Positions 35,702-43,974 of a stretch of 64,000 nucleotides of DNA are shown here, piece after piece. This stretch comes from Marivita lacus (GTDB taxonomy: Bacteria > Pseudomonadota > Alphaproteobacteria > Rhodobacterales > Rhodobacteraceae): positions 62,001 to 126,000 of the forward strand of contig NZ_BMFC01000003.1 in the NCBI RefSeq assembly GCF_014637725.1, written 5' to 3'. Made by a program: the position numbers and the translations under genes. Each line of letters begins with the position of its first letter. Positions within the stretch are counted from its first letter, which is position 1. Under the pieces are notes generated by a model. The model saw only the letters and a program-made list of their open reading frames with translations. It had not been told where the DNA came from and ran no database searches.

Positions 35702-37041
35702 GCGACACCGGCCCGGTCCTGTTTGTCGACGACGAGGAACCGCTGCGCATCGCGGCGCAGCAGACGCTTGAACTGGCCGACCTTGATTGCCGCTGTTTTG
35801 ATCGCGCGGCCCCGGCGCTGAGCGTGATCGGCCCCGACTATCCCGGCATTCTTGTCACCGATATCCGCATGCCCGGCATGGACGGCACCGAACTGATGCG
35901 CGCCGCGCTTCAGAAAGACCCCGAGTTTCCGGTGATCCTTGTCACCGGGCATGGCGATCTGGAACTGGCCGTCGCCATGATGCGGGACGGGGCGTATGAT
36001 TTCATCGAAAAGCCCTATGCCCCTGAACGGCTGGTCGATGCGGTGCGCCGCGCGCTCGAGATGCGGCGGTTGACCGTCGACAATCGCCGTCTGCGCAGGG
36101 ACATGGCTCCGCTCATCGGCATCAAGGACGGGTTGCGTGGCTTCAGCCCCGAGATGGAGACCGTCCGCAAACAGATCCGTGCGGTTGCCGTCAGCGATGC
36201 CGATGTGCTGATCGTCGGAGACACGGGTACGGGCAAGGGGCTTGCCGCGCAGGCGTTGCACGCGGCCAGCAAGCGGGCGGACCGTCCCTTTGTGGCGATC
36301 AACTGCGCAGCCCTTCCTGCCGACATGATCGAAAGCGAGCTGTTCGGCCATGAACCCGGTGCTTTTGCGGGGGCAACGCGGGCACGGGCGGGCAAGTTCG
36401 AACACGCGCGGCGCGGCACGGTGTTTCTGGACGAGATCGACAGCCTGCCATTGGCGCTGCAGGCCAAGCTGTTGCACGCCGTGGAAACCCGGTCGATCAA
36501 CCGTCTGGGGTCGCATGACCGGATCGATCTCGATGTAAGGTTCATCGCTGCCTCGAAATCCGATCTCGAAGCGGCAGCGGCGCGGGGGGTGTTTCGCGGA
36601 GACCTGCTCTACCGTCTGAACGTGGTGACGATCCGGATGCCCGCGCTTGCGGCGCGGCGGCAGGACATCCCAATGCTGTTCCTGACCTTCGTGGCACAAA
36701 TGGCCGACCGTTACGGCCAGCCGGTGCCGCAGATGCCGGGAGCGGTTCTGGACGCGGTCGCAGCGCGCGACTGGCCCGGCAATGCCCGCGAATTGCGCAA
36801 CGCCGCTGAACGCTACGTGCTGGGCCTTCCCGACGCGGCGGATCAGGCGGCACCAACCGCCGGGACGCTGGTCGAGCGGGTCGCCGAACATGAACGCGCA
36901 CTGATCGCGGCCAGCCTTGCGGCCAATGCGGGGCGGCTCAAGGACACTTACGAGGCGCTGGGAATTTCCCGCAAAGCGCTCTACGAGAAGATGCAGCGCT
37001 ACGGGCTGGAGCGCGAGTCCTTCACCGACCCCGAGGCCTAG
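35698..37041 (+). CDS. dctD: Response regulator of NtrC/DctD type with altered GAFTGA loop
   Basis: 447 residues. The receiver domain has phosphorylatable Asp55 (LVTDIRMPGMDG) and Lys106. The AAA+ domain has Walker A GDTGTGKG (174-181) and Walker B VFLDEIDS. The sigma-54 contact loop reads GAFAGA (221-226) instead of GAFTGA. The C-terminus is a Fis-type helix-turn-helix (LGISRKALYEKMQRYGL). Family role: phosphorylated by DctB, then activates a transporter promoter. The Thr to Ala change raises doubt that it works with sigma-54 in the usual manner. Confidence 0.87.
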   Translation: MSDTGPVLFVDDEEPLRIAAQQTLELADLDCRCFDRAAPALSVIGPDYPGILVTDIRMPGMDGTELMRAALQKDPEFPVILVTGHGDLELAVAMMRDGAYDFIEKPYAPERLVDAVRRALEMRRLTVDNRRLRRDMAPLIGIKDGLRGFSPEMETVRKQIRAVAVSDADVLIVGDTGTGKGLAAQALHAASKRADRPFVAINCAALPADMIESELFGHEPGAFAGATRARAGKFEHARRGTVFLDEIDSLPLALQAKLLHAVETRSINRLGSHDRIDLDVRFIAASKSDLEAAAARGVFRGDLLYRLNVVTIRMPALAARRQDIPMLFLTFVAQMADRYGQPVPQMPGAVLDAVAARDWPGNARELRNAAERYVLGLPDAADQAAPTAGTLVERVAEHERALIAASLAANAGRLKDTYEALGISRKALYEKMQRYGLERESFTDPEA

Positions 37042-37266
37042 GCGGCAAGATCACGGGGCCACAGGCGGCGCATGTGTCGCGCGGCACCCACGATTGACCG
37101 TATTTGTCCCCCCGGTGACCCATTGGCGTAAAAAATTGCGTCCTGCCCAAGGTGTTGGCGGTAACGGCGCTAGGTAAAGTGCCATGCCTTGTGGTTCCTG
37201 ACGTGCGACCCGGCGCAGACACAACAGCCGGGCAAGACACATCATGTATGCGTTCGGGAGGAACCA

Positions 37267-38256
37267 ATGCAGAAGATCACAGCACTTACCCTGGCAGTCA
37301 CCTGTGCCGTCACCGGTCAGGCCTATGCCGAAAGCCATGTTGACCGCACCGACTGGCCTTCGAGCTTTTCCGTCGGCACCGCGTCGCAGGGCGGCACCTT
37401 CTTTGCCTATGGCGCAGGTTGGGCGAACCTTGTCGCAGACGAGCTGGGCGTGTCCGGCAGCGGCGAAGTCACCGGCGGCCCGATGCAGAACATGGCGCTG
37501 GTGCATACCGGCGACGCGCAGTTCGGCATGACCACGATGGGCCCGGCGGCAGAATCGCTCAACGGCACCAACCCGATTGCGCCGGGTCTTCAGATGACCA
37601 ACGCCTGCGCCATGTTCCCGATGTACCAGACCCCGTTCTCGGTCACCACACTGGCATCGTCCGGCATCACGTCGATCGCGGATATTCCGGCGGGCGCGCG
37701 CATCGGCTTTGGCCCTGCGGGTTCGACCTCGGACACCTATTTCCCCGCGATGATGGAAGCGCTTGGGGTCGAGTTCGAGCGCCGCAACGGCGGCTGGGGC
37801 GACCTTGGCGGTCAGCTTCAGGACGGGTTGCTGGACGTGATCGCGTTTGCGGCCGGTGTTCCGGTTCCGGCGGTGTCGCAGCTCGAGGTGCAGACCGACG
37901 TCAACATCATCGAATTCACCGCAGAAGAGCAGGCCAAGATCATCGAAGCCTTCCCGGTTGCGGGATTCGAGATCGACGCAGGCACCTACACCACGCTCGA
38001 AGCACCTGCGCGCTCGGTGGCGATGTGGAACTTCGCCATCGCGAATTGCGATCTGCCGGCCAGCTTCGTGAATGCGGCTGTCGATGTGGTGATGTCGGAT
38101 AACGCGCGGATGGTGAACATCCACCGTGCCGCGACCGAAACGCTGCCCGAGCATTGGGACAAGAACACTGTCATGAAATGGCACCCCGGTGCGGCCCAGT
38201 GGTTCAAGGACAACGCGGGCGCGGACATTCCGGACAGCATGATCCACGGCATGTAA
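37267..38256 (+). CDS. TAXI-family TRAP substrate-binding protein
   Basis: 329 residues from ATG 37267, with GGGAGGAA as ribosome site. Signal peptide: LTLAVTCAVTGQAYA. The TAXI pattern is present: SVGTASQGGTFFAYGAGWANLV, VTGGPMQNMALVHTGDAQFGM and a long C-terminal half with RIGFGPAGSTSDTYFPAMM. TAXI proteins deliver substrates to fused 4TM-12TM TRAP permeases such as the one encoded next. Ligand unknown (glutamate and other organic acids are known for relatives). A strong terminator follows the gene. Confidence 0.9.
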   Translation: MQKITALTLAVTCAVTGQAYAESHVDRTDWPSSFSVGTASQGGTFFAYGAGWANLVADELGVSGSGEVTGGPMQNMALVHTGDAQFGMTTMGPAAESLNGTNPIAPGLQMTNACAMFPMYQTPFSVTTLASSGITSIADIPAGARIGFGPAGSTSDTYFPAMMEALGVEFERRNGGWGDLGGQLQDGLLDVIAFAAGVPVPAVSQLEVQTDVNIIEFTAEEQAKIIEAFPVAGFEIDAGTYTTLEAPARSVAMWNFAIANCDLPASFVNAAVDVVMSDNARMVNIHRAATETLPEHWDKNTVMKWHPGAAQWFKDNAGADIPDSMIHGM

Positions 38257-38264
38257 GCCATGCC

Positions 38265-38303
38265 GGAGCGGCGCATCCCGAAAGGCTGCGCCGCTCCCTT
38301 TTT
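38265..38303 (+). terminator. Rho-independent terminator between TAXI binding protein and permease
   Basis: An 11-bp perfect stem (GGAGCGGCGCA / TGCGCCGCTCC) with an 11-base loop is followed by C and five T. Placed between binding-protein and permease genes, partial read-through would give excess binding protein. Confidence 0.85.
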
Positions 38304-38407
38304 CGCATCCCGCGCGTGACCCCTGTCGCGCCCCCGAGGATGCGGGTTTCACTCTAGACATGAAGCGCCAAAGCGACAGCCAAGGCGGCTTTGCCAGGGA
38401 GGTGGCA

Positions 38408-40675
38408 ATGGTTCAGGAGTCAACACAGGCCGATCAGGCCGTGATCGCAGAAGGCGTCGATGACGAACCGGTCGAAGACAACCGGCGTCTGTTCAGCGGC
38501 TGGCGGATGCAGGCCGTGGCCGGGTTTGCTGCGTTCTATGCGCTGTTCCACATGGCCGCGCTGAACGGGGTGTCGATCTCGGATTACACCGGGATCACTG
38601 TGCCTTTGCTGCCGCAATTCCCGATGGAAACCTGGAATTTCCGCGTCGTCCATATCGCGGGCGCGCTGGCGCTTGGCTTTGTCGTCTACAACGCGATGCT
38701 GTTTTCCGACAGCGACGACGACGCGCAGGGTGGCATCTGGGGCAAGATTGCCTATGTGCTCTTTCTGCCCGCGCTTCTTGCGCTGGGCACCGGGCTGTAT
38801 TTCGCGCGCCTGATCGCCTCGGGCACCCTGCCGGAAATGGGCGGTCTGACCACCTGGCCCGCCTTTGCAGGCACGCCGATCTACAGCCAGGAGATCTGGT
38901 ATTTCGGTGTTCCGCTCTTGGTGGCAACGGGCGGCGGGATCGTTCTTGGCTGGCTGGAAAAGGCACCGCGTGACCGGTTCCGGGTGTCGGATGTCCTGCT
39001 GGCCCTTTGCGGCATCGCTGTCGCGATCTACCTGATCGCCATTTACGGCACCGCTGCGCGCAACTCGGTCGGCACGCCGTTTGTGCCGATTGGTGTGGCC
39101 TTCGCGGCAACGGCAGGCTCTGCGCTGATCCTCGAATTGACGCGACGCGTGGCCGGTCTGGCGCTTGTGATCATCACGGGTATTTTCCTGCTCTACACAT
39201 TTGTGGCGCATCTGTTGCCGGGCATTCTTGCCGTGCAAAGCGCCTATAGCTGGCAGCGGTTCTTTGGCCATGTCTATTCGGATGCCGGTATCCTCGGGCC
39301 AACGACAGCTGTGTCCTCGACCTATATCATCCTCTTCATCATCTTCGCGGCCTTCCTGCAGGCGTCAAAGGTGGGCGACTACTTCGTCAACTTTGCCTTC
39401 GCCGCCGCCGGTCGGGCCCGCGGTGGCCCGGCAAAAGTGGCGATCTTTGCCTCTGGTCTCATGGGCATGATCAACGGCACCTCGGCGGGCAACGTGGTGG
39501 CGACCGGATCGCTGACCATCCCGCTGATGAAGAAGGTCGGCTACCGTTCCACCACTGCGGGCGCGGTCGAAGCCGCTGCCTCGACCGGTGGTCAGATCAT
39601 GCCGCCAATCATGGGGGCAGGTGCTTTCATCATGGCCGAGATCACCGGCATTCCGTATCAAGAGATCGCCATTGCAGCGATCATCCCGGCGATCCTGTAC
39701 TTCGTGTCGGTCTACTTCATGGTCGATTTCGAAGCGGCAAAGCTCGGCATGCGCGGGATGCGCGAGGACGAGCTGCCGAAGTTCAACAAGCTTGTGCGTC
39801 AGGTCTACCTGTTCATTCCGATCATCATCCTGATCGTGGCACTTTTCATGGGCTATTCGGTGATCCGAGCGGGGACACTCGCGACGATGGCCGCGGCCAT
39901 CGTCAGTTGGCTGACGCCTTTCCCGATGACCTTGCGCGGCATTGCCAAGGCGTTCGAGCTGGCGGGGATCATGTCGATCCAGATCATCGCGGTCTGCGCC
40001 TGTGCGGGCATCATCGTTGGGGTCATCAGCCTGACGGGGGTCGGCGCTCGCTTTTCCGCGGTGCTGCTGGATCTTGCAGGTGTGAGCCAGCTTCTGGCGC
40101 TGTTCTTTGCCATGTGCATCGCGATCCTTTTGGGGATGGGCATGCCGACCACGGCGGCCTATGCCGTTGCCGCATCGGTTGTCGCGCCGGGTCTTGTGCA
40201 GCTTGGCATCCCGACGCTGACCGCGCATTTCTTCGTGTTCTACTTTGCGGTTCTGTCGGCCATCACACCCCCCGTGGCGCTGGCCAGCTATGCGGCGGCG
40301 GGGATCTCGGGCGCGAACCCGATGCAGACCTCGGTGGCGTCGTTCAAGATGGGCATCGCGGCCTTCATCGTGCCGTTCATGTTCTTCTACAACGGGTCGC
40401 TTCTGATGGACGGCACCTGGGTCGAGGTCATCCGGGCGGGTGTCACGGCAACCTTCGGCGTGTTCCTTCTGTCTGGCGCGGTGCAGGGCTGGTTCATGGG
40501 CCAACGCGCGGCATGGTTCATTCGGTTGGGTCTGTTGGCGGCGGCGCTTCTGATGATCGAGGGCGGTCTGGTGACCGATCTGGTCGGCATCGGTGCAGCC
40601 GTGGCGGCGTGGCTGGTACAAAGGCTGTTCCAGCCTGATCCCAACGCCACCATCGCGGTGCGCGGCGCGGATTGA
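38408..40675 (+). CDS. TRAP transporter fused permease (4TM/12TM, TAXI type)
   Basis: 755 residues from ATG 38408, which has GGGAGG upstream; a longer frame from 38360 lacks one. The first part carries DctQ-like helices, the second the DctM-like core (YFVNFAFAAAGRARGGPAKVAIFASGLMGMINGTS, AGNVVATGSLTIPLMKKVGY, EAAASTGGQIMPPIMGAGAF, GMGMPTTAAYAVAA, ITPPVALASYAAAGISGANP). It works with the TAXI protein at 37267-38256. The N-terminal ~45 residues are acidic and cytoplasmic. Confidence 0.92.
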   Translation: MVQESTQADQAVIAEGVDDEPVEDNRRLFSGWRMQAVAGFAAFYALFHMAALNGVSISDYTGITVPLLPQFPMETWNFRVVHIAGALALGFVVYNAMLFSDSDDDAQGGIWGKIAYVLFLPALLALGTGLYFARLIASGTLPEMGGLTTWPAFAGTPIYSQEIWYFGVPLLVATGGGIVLGWLEKAPRDRFRVSDVLLALCGIAVAIYLIAIYGTAARNSVGTPFVPIGVAFAATAGSALILELTRRVAGLALVIITGIFLLYTFVAHLLPGILAVQSAYSWQRFFGHVYSDAGILGPTTAVSSTYIILFIIFAAFLQASKVGDYFVNFAFAAAGRARGGPAKVAIFASGLMGMINGTSAGNVVATGSLTIPLMKKVGYRSTTAGAVEAAASTGGQIMPPIMGAGAFIMAEITGIPYQEIAIAAIIPAILYFVSVYFMVDFEAAKLGMRGMREDELPKFNKLVRQVYLFIPIIILIVALFMGYSVIRAGTLATMAAAIVSWLTPFPMTLRGIAKAFELAGIMSIQIIAVCACAGIIVGVISLTGVGARFSAVLLDLAGVSQLLALFFAMCIAILLGMGMPTTAAYAVAASVVAPGLVQLGIPTLTAHFFVFYFAVLSAITPPVALASYAAAGISGANPMQTSVASFKMGIAAFIVPFMFFYNGSLLMDGTWVEVIRAGVTATFGVFLLSGAVQGWFMGQRAAWFIRLGLLAAALLMIEGGLVTDLVGIGAAVAAWLVQRLFQPDPNATIAVRGAD

Positions 40676-40685
40676 GCCTCACAAC

Positions 40686-40720
40686 GGGGGCGGCCTGACG
40701 GGGCCGCCCCCAATCATTTT
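40686..40720 (+). terminator. Rho-independent terminator after the TAXI permease
   Basis: A perfect 10-bp stem (GGGGGCGGCC / GGCCGCCCCC) with a 6-base loop lies 10 bases after the permease stop and is followed by AATCATTTT. It separates the operon from the convergent gene at 40754. Confidence 0.85.
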
Positions 40721-40753
40721 CCGGCCCGGTATTGTGACACGGGCAGGGCGGGA

Positions 40754-41134
40754 TCAGCGGTCGTCCAGCACCTTGCGCGCGACGCGAAAACATTCGAGCG
40801 CCTGCGGCACACCGCAATAGATGCCCACCACATGGATGATCGCGCGAATCTCTTCAGGGCTGACACCGTTGTTCAGGGCCCCCCGACAGTGGGTTTCCCA
40901 TTCGTGCATCTTGCCCAAGGCACCGATCATCGCGAGGTTCATCATCGACCGCGTCTTGGGCTCGATCACGTCATCGCCCCAGCCAAAGCCCCAGCACCAG
41001 GCGGTCATCGCCTCCTGAAACGGGCGGGTGAAGTCATCGGCGGCGGCGAGGTTCTGTTCCACGTAGTCTGCGCCCAGCGTGGCCTTGCGCTGTTCCAGTC
41101 CTTTCAGGAACAGGTCTTCGTCGAATGCGCTCAT
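40754..41134 (-). CDS. Carboxymuconolactone decarboxylase-family protein
   Basis: 126 residues. It has the CMD-domain helices and family elements KTRSMMNLAMIGALGKMHEWETHCRG and GVSPEEIRAIIHVVGIYCGVP, as in PcaC-like 4-carboxymuconolactone decarboxylases. The AhpD-type CxxC pair is not present, so it is closer to the PcaC-like branch. It stands alone, convergent with the TAXI operon, so no pathway can be assigned. Confidence 0.82.
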   Translation of the reverse strand: MSAFDEDLFLKGLEQRKATLGADYVEQNLAAADDFTRPFQEAMTAWCWGFGWGDDVIEPKTRSMMNLAMIGALGKMHEWETHCRGALNNGVSPEEIRAIIHVVGIYCGVPQALECFRVARKVLDDR

Positions 41135-41385
41135 CTGAGCCTCCCTTTTGGTGTCGCGTCATCCAGTTGACCCGGCCACCTCATGCGGCCGCGGGTCAGT
41201 CGACATCCTTGTGCCCCATTTGTATTTGGGTTGATATACGGGTGTCACATGGCCGGGTTAGGGCAATCGGGCTGCACCGAGTCGGGCTGATCGACCAAAA
41301 CGCGGCCTTCTTGAAGGCGCGCCGTGCAAGCCGGGACCCATCCCGCGATACATCAAAGGACGGCCCTGCCGAAGACGCGACACAG

Positions 41386-41949
41386 ATGCCATCGCTCAAG
41401 AACATCGCGGCCGATCTGCCGCCGGTCCAAAAGACCCGCCGGGTCTTTGATGGCAGTTTCATGGTCCTGTTGGTGCTGACCCTGGCTGGCGGTGTCGCGG
41501 TGGGGGTGGTGTCGGGCTGGGCACGTGTCGGGCAGATCCTGATCGAGACTTTCGAGTTCATCGCGATGCTTGCCCCCAAGATCGGCGCGGGCATCTTCAT
41601 CGCGGCAACCCTGCCGATCCTGCTGCCGCGCGAGCGTGTCGGGCGGTTGATCGGTCGGGAGAGCGGTGTTCGCGGGCTTGTGGTGGCTGCTGCCTGTGGC
41701 GCGGCCTTGCCGGGCGGGCCGATGATGACCTTTCCGCTCGCGGCGGGTCTTGGCGTGGCGGGGGCCGATCTGGGGGCGATGGTGGCCTTCATCTCGGGCT
41801 GGAGCCTGCTCGGGCTGAACCGCACCTTGATCTGGGAATTCTCGTTCCTGCCTTCGGACCTCGTCTGGACGCGCTACTTGCTCAGCCTGCCGATGCCAGT
41901 CTTGCTGGGACTTGCGGCGCGCGCCGTGATGCAGAGGCGGCTGGCATGA
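41386..41949 (+). CDS. Permease half, N-terminal (YraQ/ArsP-like)
   Basis: 187 residues, about four to five hydrophobic helices. The motif CGAALPGGPMMTFPLAAGL resembles the central motif of the COG0701 permease family (YraQ/ArsP type), which normally repeats within one longer chain. Here the second half is a separate gene that overlaps by ATGA. The start is uncertain: ATG 41386 has no good ribosome site and an in-frame TTG lies near 41311. Transport substrate unknown; arsenical or heavy-metal efflux is only one possibility. Confidence 0.7.
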   Translation: MPSLKNIAADLPPVQKTRRVFDGSFMVLLVLTLAGGVAVGVVSGWARVGQILIETFEFIAMLAPKIGAGIFIAATLPILLPRERVGRLIGRESGVRGLVVAAACGAALPGGPMMTFPLAAGLGVAGADLGAMVAFISGWSLLGLNRTLIWEFSFLPSDLVWTRYLLSLPMPVLLGLAARAVMQRRLA

Positions 41950-42431
41950 ATATCCTGATCGGCACGGTTCTGATCGGCTCTGGTGCCATATGGCTCTGGT
42001 GGCAATTGCCCAACGATGCATGGCGCTCGGCATCCTACCGCGCGTCTCTGGACACGTTCCTGTTCACCGCGCCCCGCGTGATCGTGGCGCTCTTGGGTGC
42101 TGGCTTTTTCGCCGAACTCCTGCCCGAGGACGAGGTGCGACAGCTCTTGGGGGCAGAGGCGGGGATCGCGGGTATCCTTCTGGCCATCGCGCTGGGTCCT
42201 CTGACACCCGGCGGCGCGTTCGTCAGCTTTGCCATCGGTGCTGCGGCGCTCAAGGCGGGCGCCTCTCCGGTTGCGGCGATTGCCTATGTCACCTCGTGGT
42301 CGCTGTTTTCCACCACCAAGATCTTTGCCTACGAGTTGTCCTTCATGGGGCGTCAGGCCACGCTGACGCGCATCCTTGTCAGCCTTCCGGTGCCATTCGT
42401 CATTGCCGCGATGGCGTCTCTGACTGGATGA
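41946..42431 (+). CDS. Permease half, C-terminal (YraQ/ArsP-like)
   Basis: 161 residues with about four hydrophobic helices. LGPLTPGGAFVSFAIGAAALKAG mirrors the PGGPMMTFPLAAGL motif of the preceding half, as expected for the two inverted or repeated halves of one permease. AYVTSWSLFSTTKIFAYELSFMG parallels AFISGWSLLGLNRTLIWEFSFLP of the first gene. The parallel motifs show the two genes are related to each other as well as coupled. Confidence 0.7.
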   Translation: MNILIGTVLIGSGAIWLWWQLPNDAWRSASYRASLDTFLFTAPRVIVALLGAGFFAELLPEDEVRQLLGAEAGIAGILLAIALGPLTPGGAFVSFAIGAAALKAGASPVAAIAYVTSWSLFSTTKIFAYELSFMGRQATLTRILVSLPVPFVIAAMASLTG

Positions 42432-42632
42432 GGGCAGGTGTCAGATTCTGCTGAAGCACGTGTTGCAAGACATAGCTGCGCGGCACTTTTCAATCAGAGC
42501 GATTTTCTGTGCGACACACATGCTTTTTGCGTGTGGAAAACAGACTGATTTTCGCTTTTAGACCAGTGGGATATGCTTTTGTGCGATGGTGTTCACGAAT
42601 TGGTGATGTATCGTCGCAAAAAGGACGGTGGT

Positions 42633-43823
42633 ATGAGAATTCGCGCTGCACAATCGGTATCCGGGGATGTTTCGGGCGGGTTGGCCGACATCGCTTCAAC
42701 TCTCGGGCTCAGCCAGTCGGGTGCGCCTGATTTCGTGGCTTTGCATTTTGCAGTCGGTCTTGACGCAGCACATCTGCGCGACGAGGCGATATCGGTGATC
42801 GGCGCGGCTGCGCTGCATGGCGGGTCGTCCTGTCTGGGCATCATGGGGCCTTTGGGCGTCGATATCGGCGGCGCGGGTCTGGGGGCCTTTGCGATCTGGG
42901 ATGCCGAAGGCAGCTACGGGACCAGTTCCGCCGATCTGGGCGCGGATGCCGACGCGGCAGCCCGTAGCGCGGTCACCGCAGCGCTGGCGCAGGCAGGGCG
43001 ACCGGGCGAAGTCCCCGAGCTGATCTGGCTGACCGTCGCACCCGGACGCGAAGAGGATGTCATCAACGGTCTGCGCGCTGTTGTCGGGTCGGAAACGCTG
43101 ATCGTCGGCGGCAGTTCGGCGGACAATGACGTGAGCGGCCAGTGGGCCCAGTTCGGCCCCGAGGCGGTGCATTCGGACGGGATGGTCGTGTCGGTGCTGT
43201 TTCCGTCCACGCCCGTCGCCTCTGTCTATCAGAGCGGCTATGCGCCGACTGCACACCAGGGCATCGTGACGGGTGTCGAGGGCCGTCGCCTGTACGAGAT
43301 CGACAATCGCGCGGCTGCCGAGGTTCTCAACGAATGGAGCGCGGGTGCCGTCCCGATGGCCGACACGGAACCCAGATTCATCCTTGCTGAATCGACGCTC
43401 TGGCCGCTTGGCCGGGTGGCGCAGCAGGTGGCAGGAGTGCCCTTTCACCTGTTGGCGCATCCTGCGGTTGCGCATCCCGACGGTGCGGTCGATCTCTTTG
43501 CCGCCGTAGCGCAAGGCGATCAGATCTGGCAGATGCACGGGACTGCGGACAGCCTTGTGGCCCGCGCCGGGCGCGTGGCCGAGCAGGCAAGAAAGAACCT
43601 GGCAGGGGACATCGCAGGCGCGCTGGTTGTCTATTGCGGTGGCTGCATGCTGGCCGTACGGGACCGCATGACCGAAGTGTCCGCCGGGATCGAGGCACAG
43701 CTTGGCGACACACCATGGCTTGGCATCTTTACCTTCGGAGAGCAGGGCTCACCCGTGGGCGACGGACCGAGGCACGGCAACCTCATGATTTCCTGCACGG
43801 TATTCGGTAGCCAGGACCCGTGA
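42633..43823 (+). CDS. FIST-domain sensor protein (possibly NosP-like)
   Basis: 396 residues from ATG 42633, preceded by AAGGACGG. FIST N domain about 15-215 (VALHFAVGLDAAHLRDEA, LIVGGSSADNDVSG, SDGMVVSVLF) and FIST C about 235-390 (RRLYEIDNRAAAEVLNEW, YCGGCMLAVRDRM, GIFTFGEQGSPVGDG). FIST domains bind small ligands; in NosP proteins of several proteobacteria they bind haem and sense nitric oxide and are encoded beside hybrid kinases. The next gene here is such a kinase. Haem binding is not shown by sequence, so the NosP role is inference. Confidence 0.82.
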   Translation: MRIRAAQSVSGDVSGGLADIASTLGLSQSGAPDFVALHFAVGLDAAHLRDEAISVIGAAALHGGSSCLGIMGPLGVDIGGAGLGAFAIWDAEGSYGTSSADLGADADAAARSAVTAALAQAGRPGEVPELIWLTVAPGREEDVINGLRAVVGSETLIVGGSSADNDVSGQWAQFGPEAVHSDGMVVSVLFPSTPVASVYQSGYAPTAHQGIVTGVEGRRLYEIDNRAAAEVLNEWSAGAVPMADTEPRFILAESTLWPLGRVAQQVAGVPFHLLAHPAVAHPDGAVDLFAAVAQGDQIWQMHGTADSLVARAGRVAEQARKNLAGDIAGALVVYCGGCMLAVRDRMTEVSAGIEAQLGDTPWLGIFTFGEQGSPVGDGPRHGNLMISCTVFGSQDP

Positions 43824-43974
43824 CAAACAACTATTGATATCTGCGGTGACACCAAATACACGCGAGGTCTTGAGTTGTCAGATCGGCCGAAGATAGAGGG
43901 TTCGATTCTCTGTTTGCGAGTTTCAAGAGGCGTATTGGCCAGGCCATTGCCGGTTTTTCACGCGGACCCGGGTC

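Noticed and set aside
37133-37149. Sigma-54-like element TTGGCGTAAAAAATTGC before the TAXI gene
   Set aside because: Eleven bases lie between GG and GC instead of ten, and the DctD GAFTGA loop is altered, so I do not call it a promoter.
42515-42535. Hairpin CACACATGC / GCGTGTG upstream of the FIST gene
   Set aside because: It has mismatches and no T-run after it, so it is not called a terminator or regulatory site.
43895-43920. tRNA T-arm-like sequence GAGGGTTCGATTCTCTG
   Set aside because: There is no matching 5' acceptor, D-arm or anticodon arm upstream and only four stem pairs form. Probably chance.
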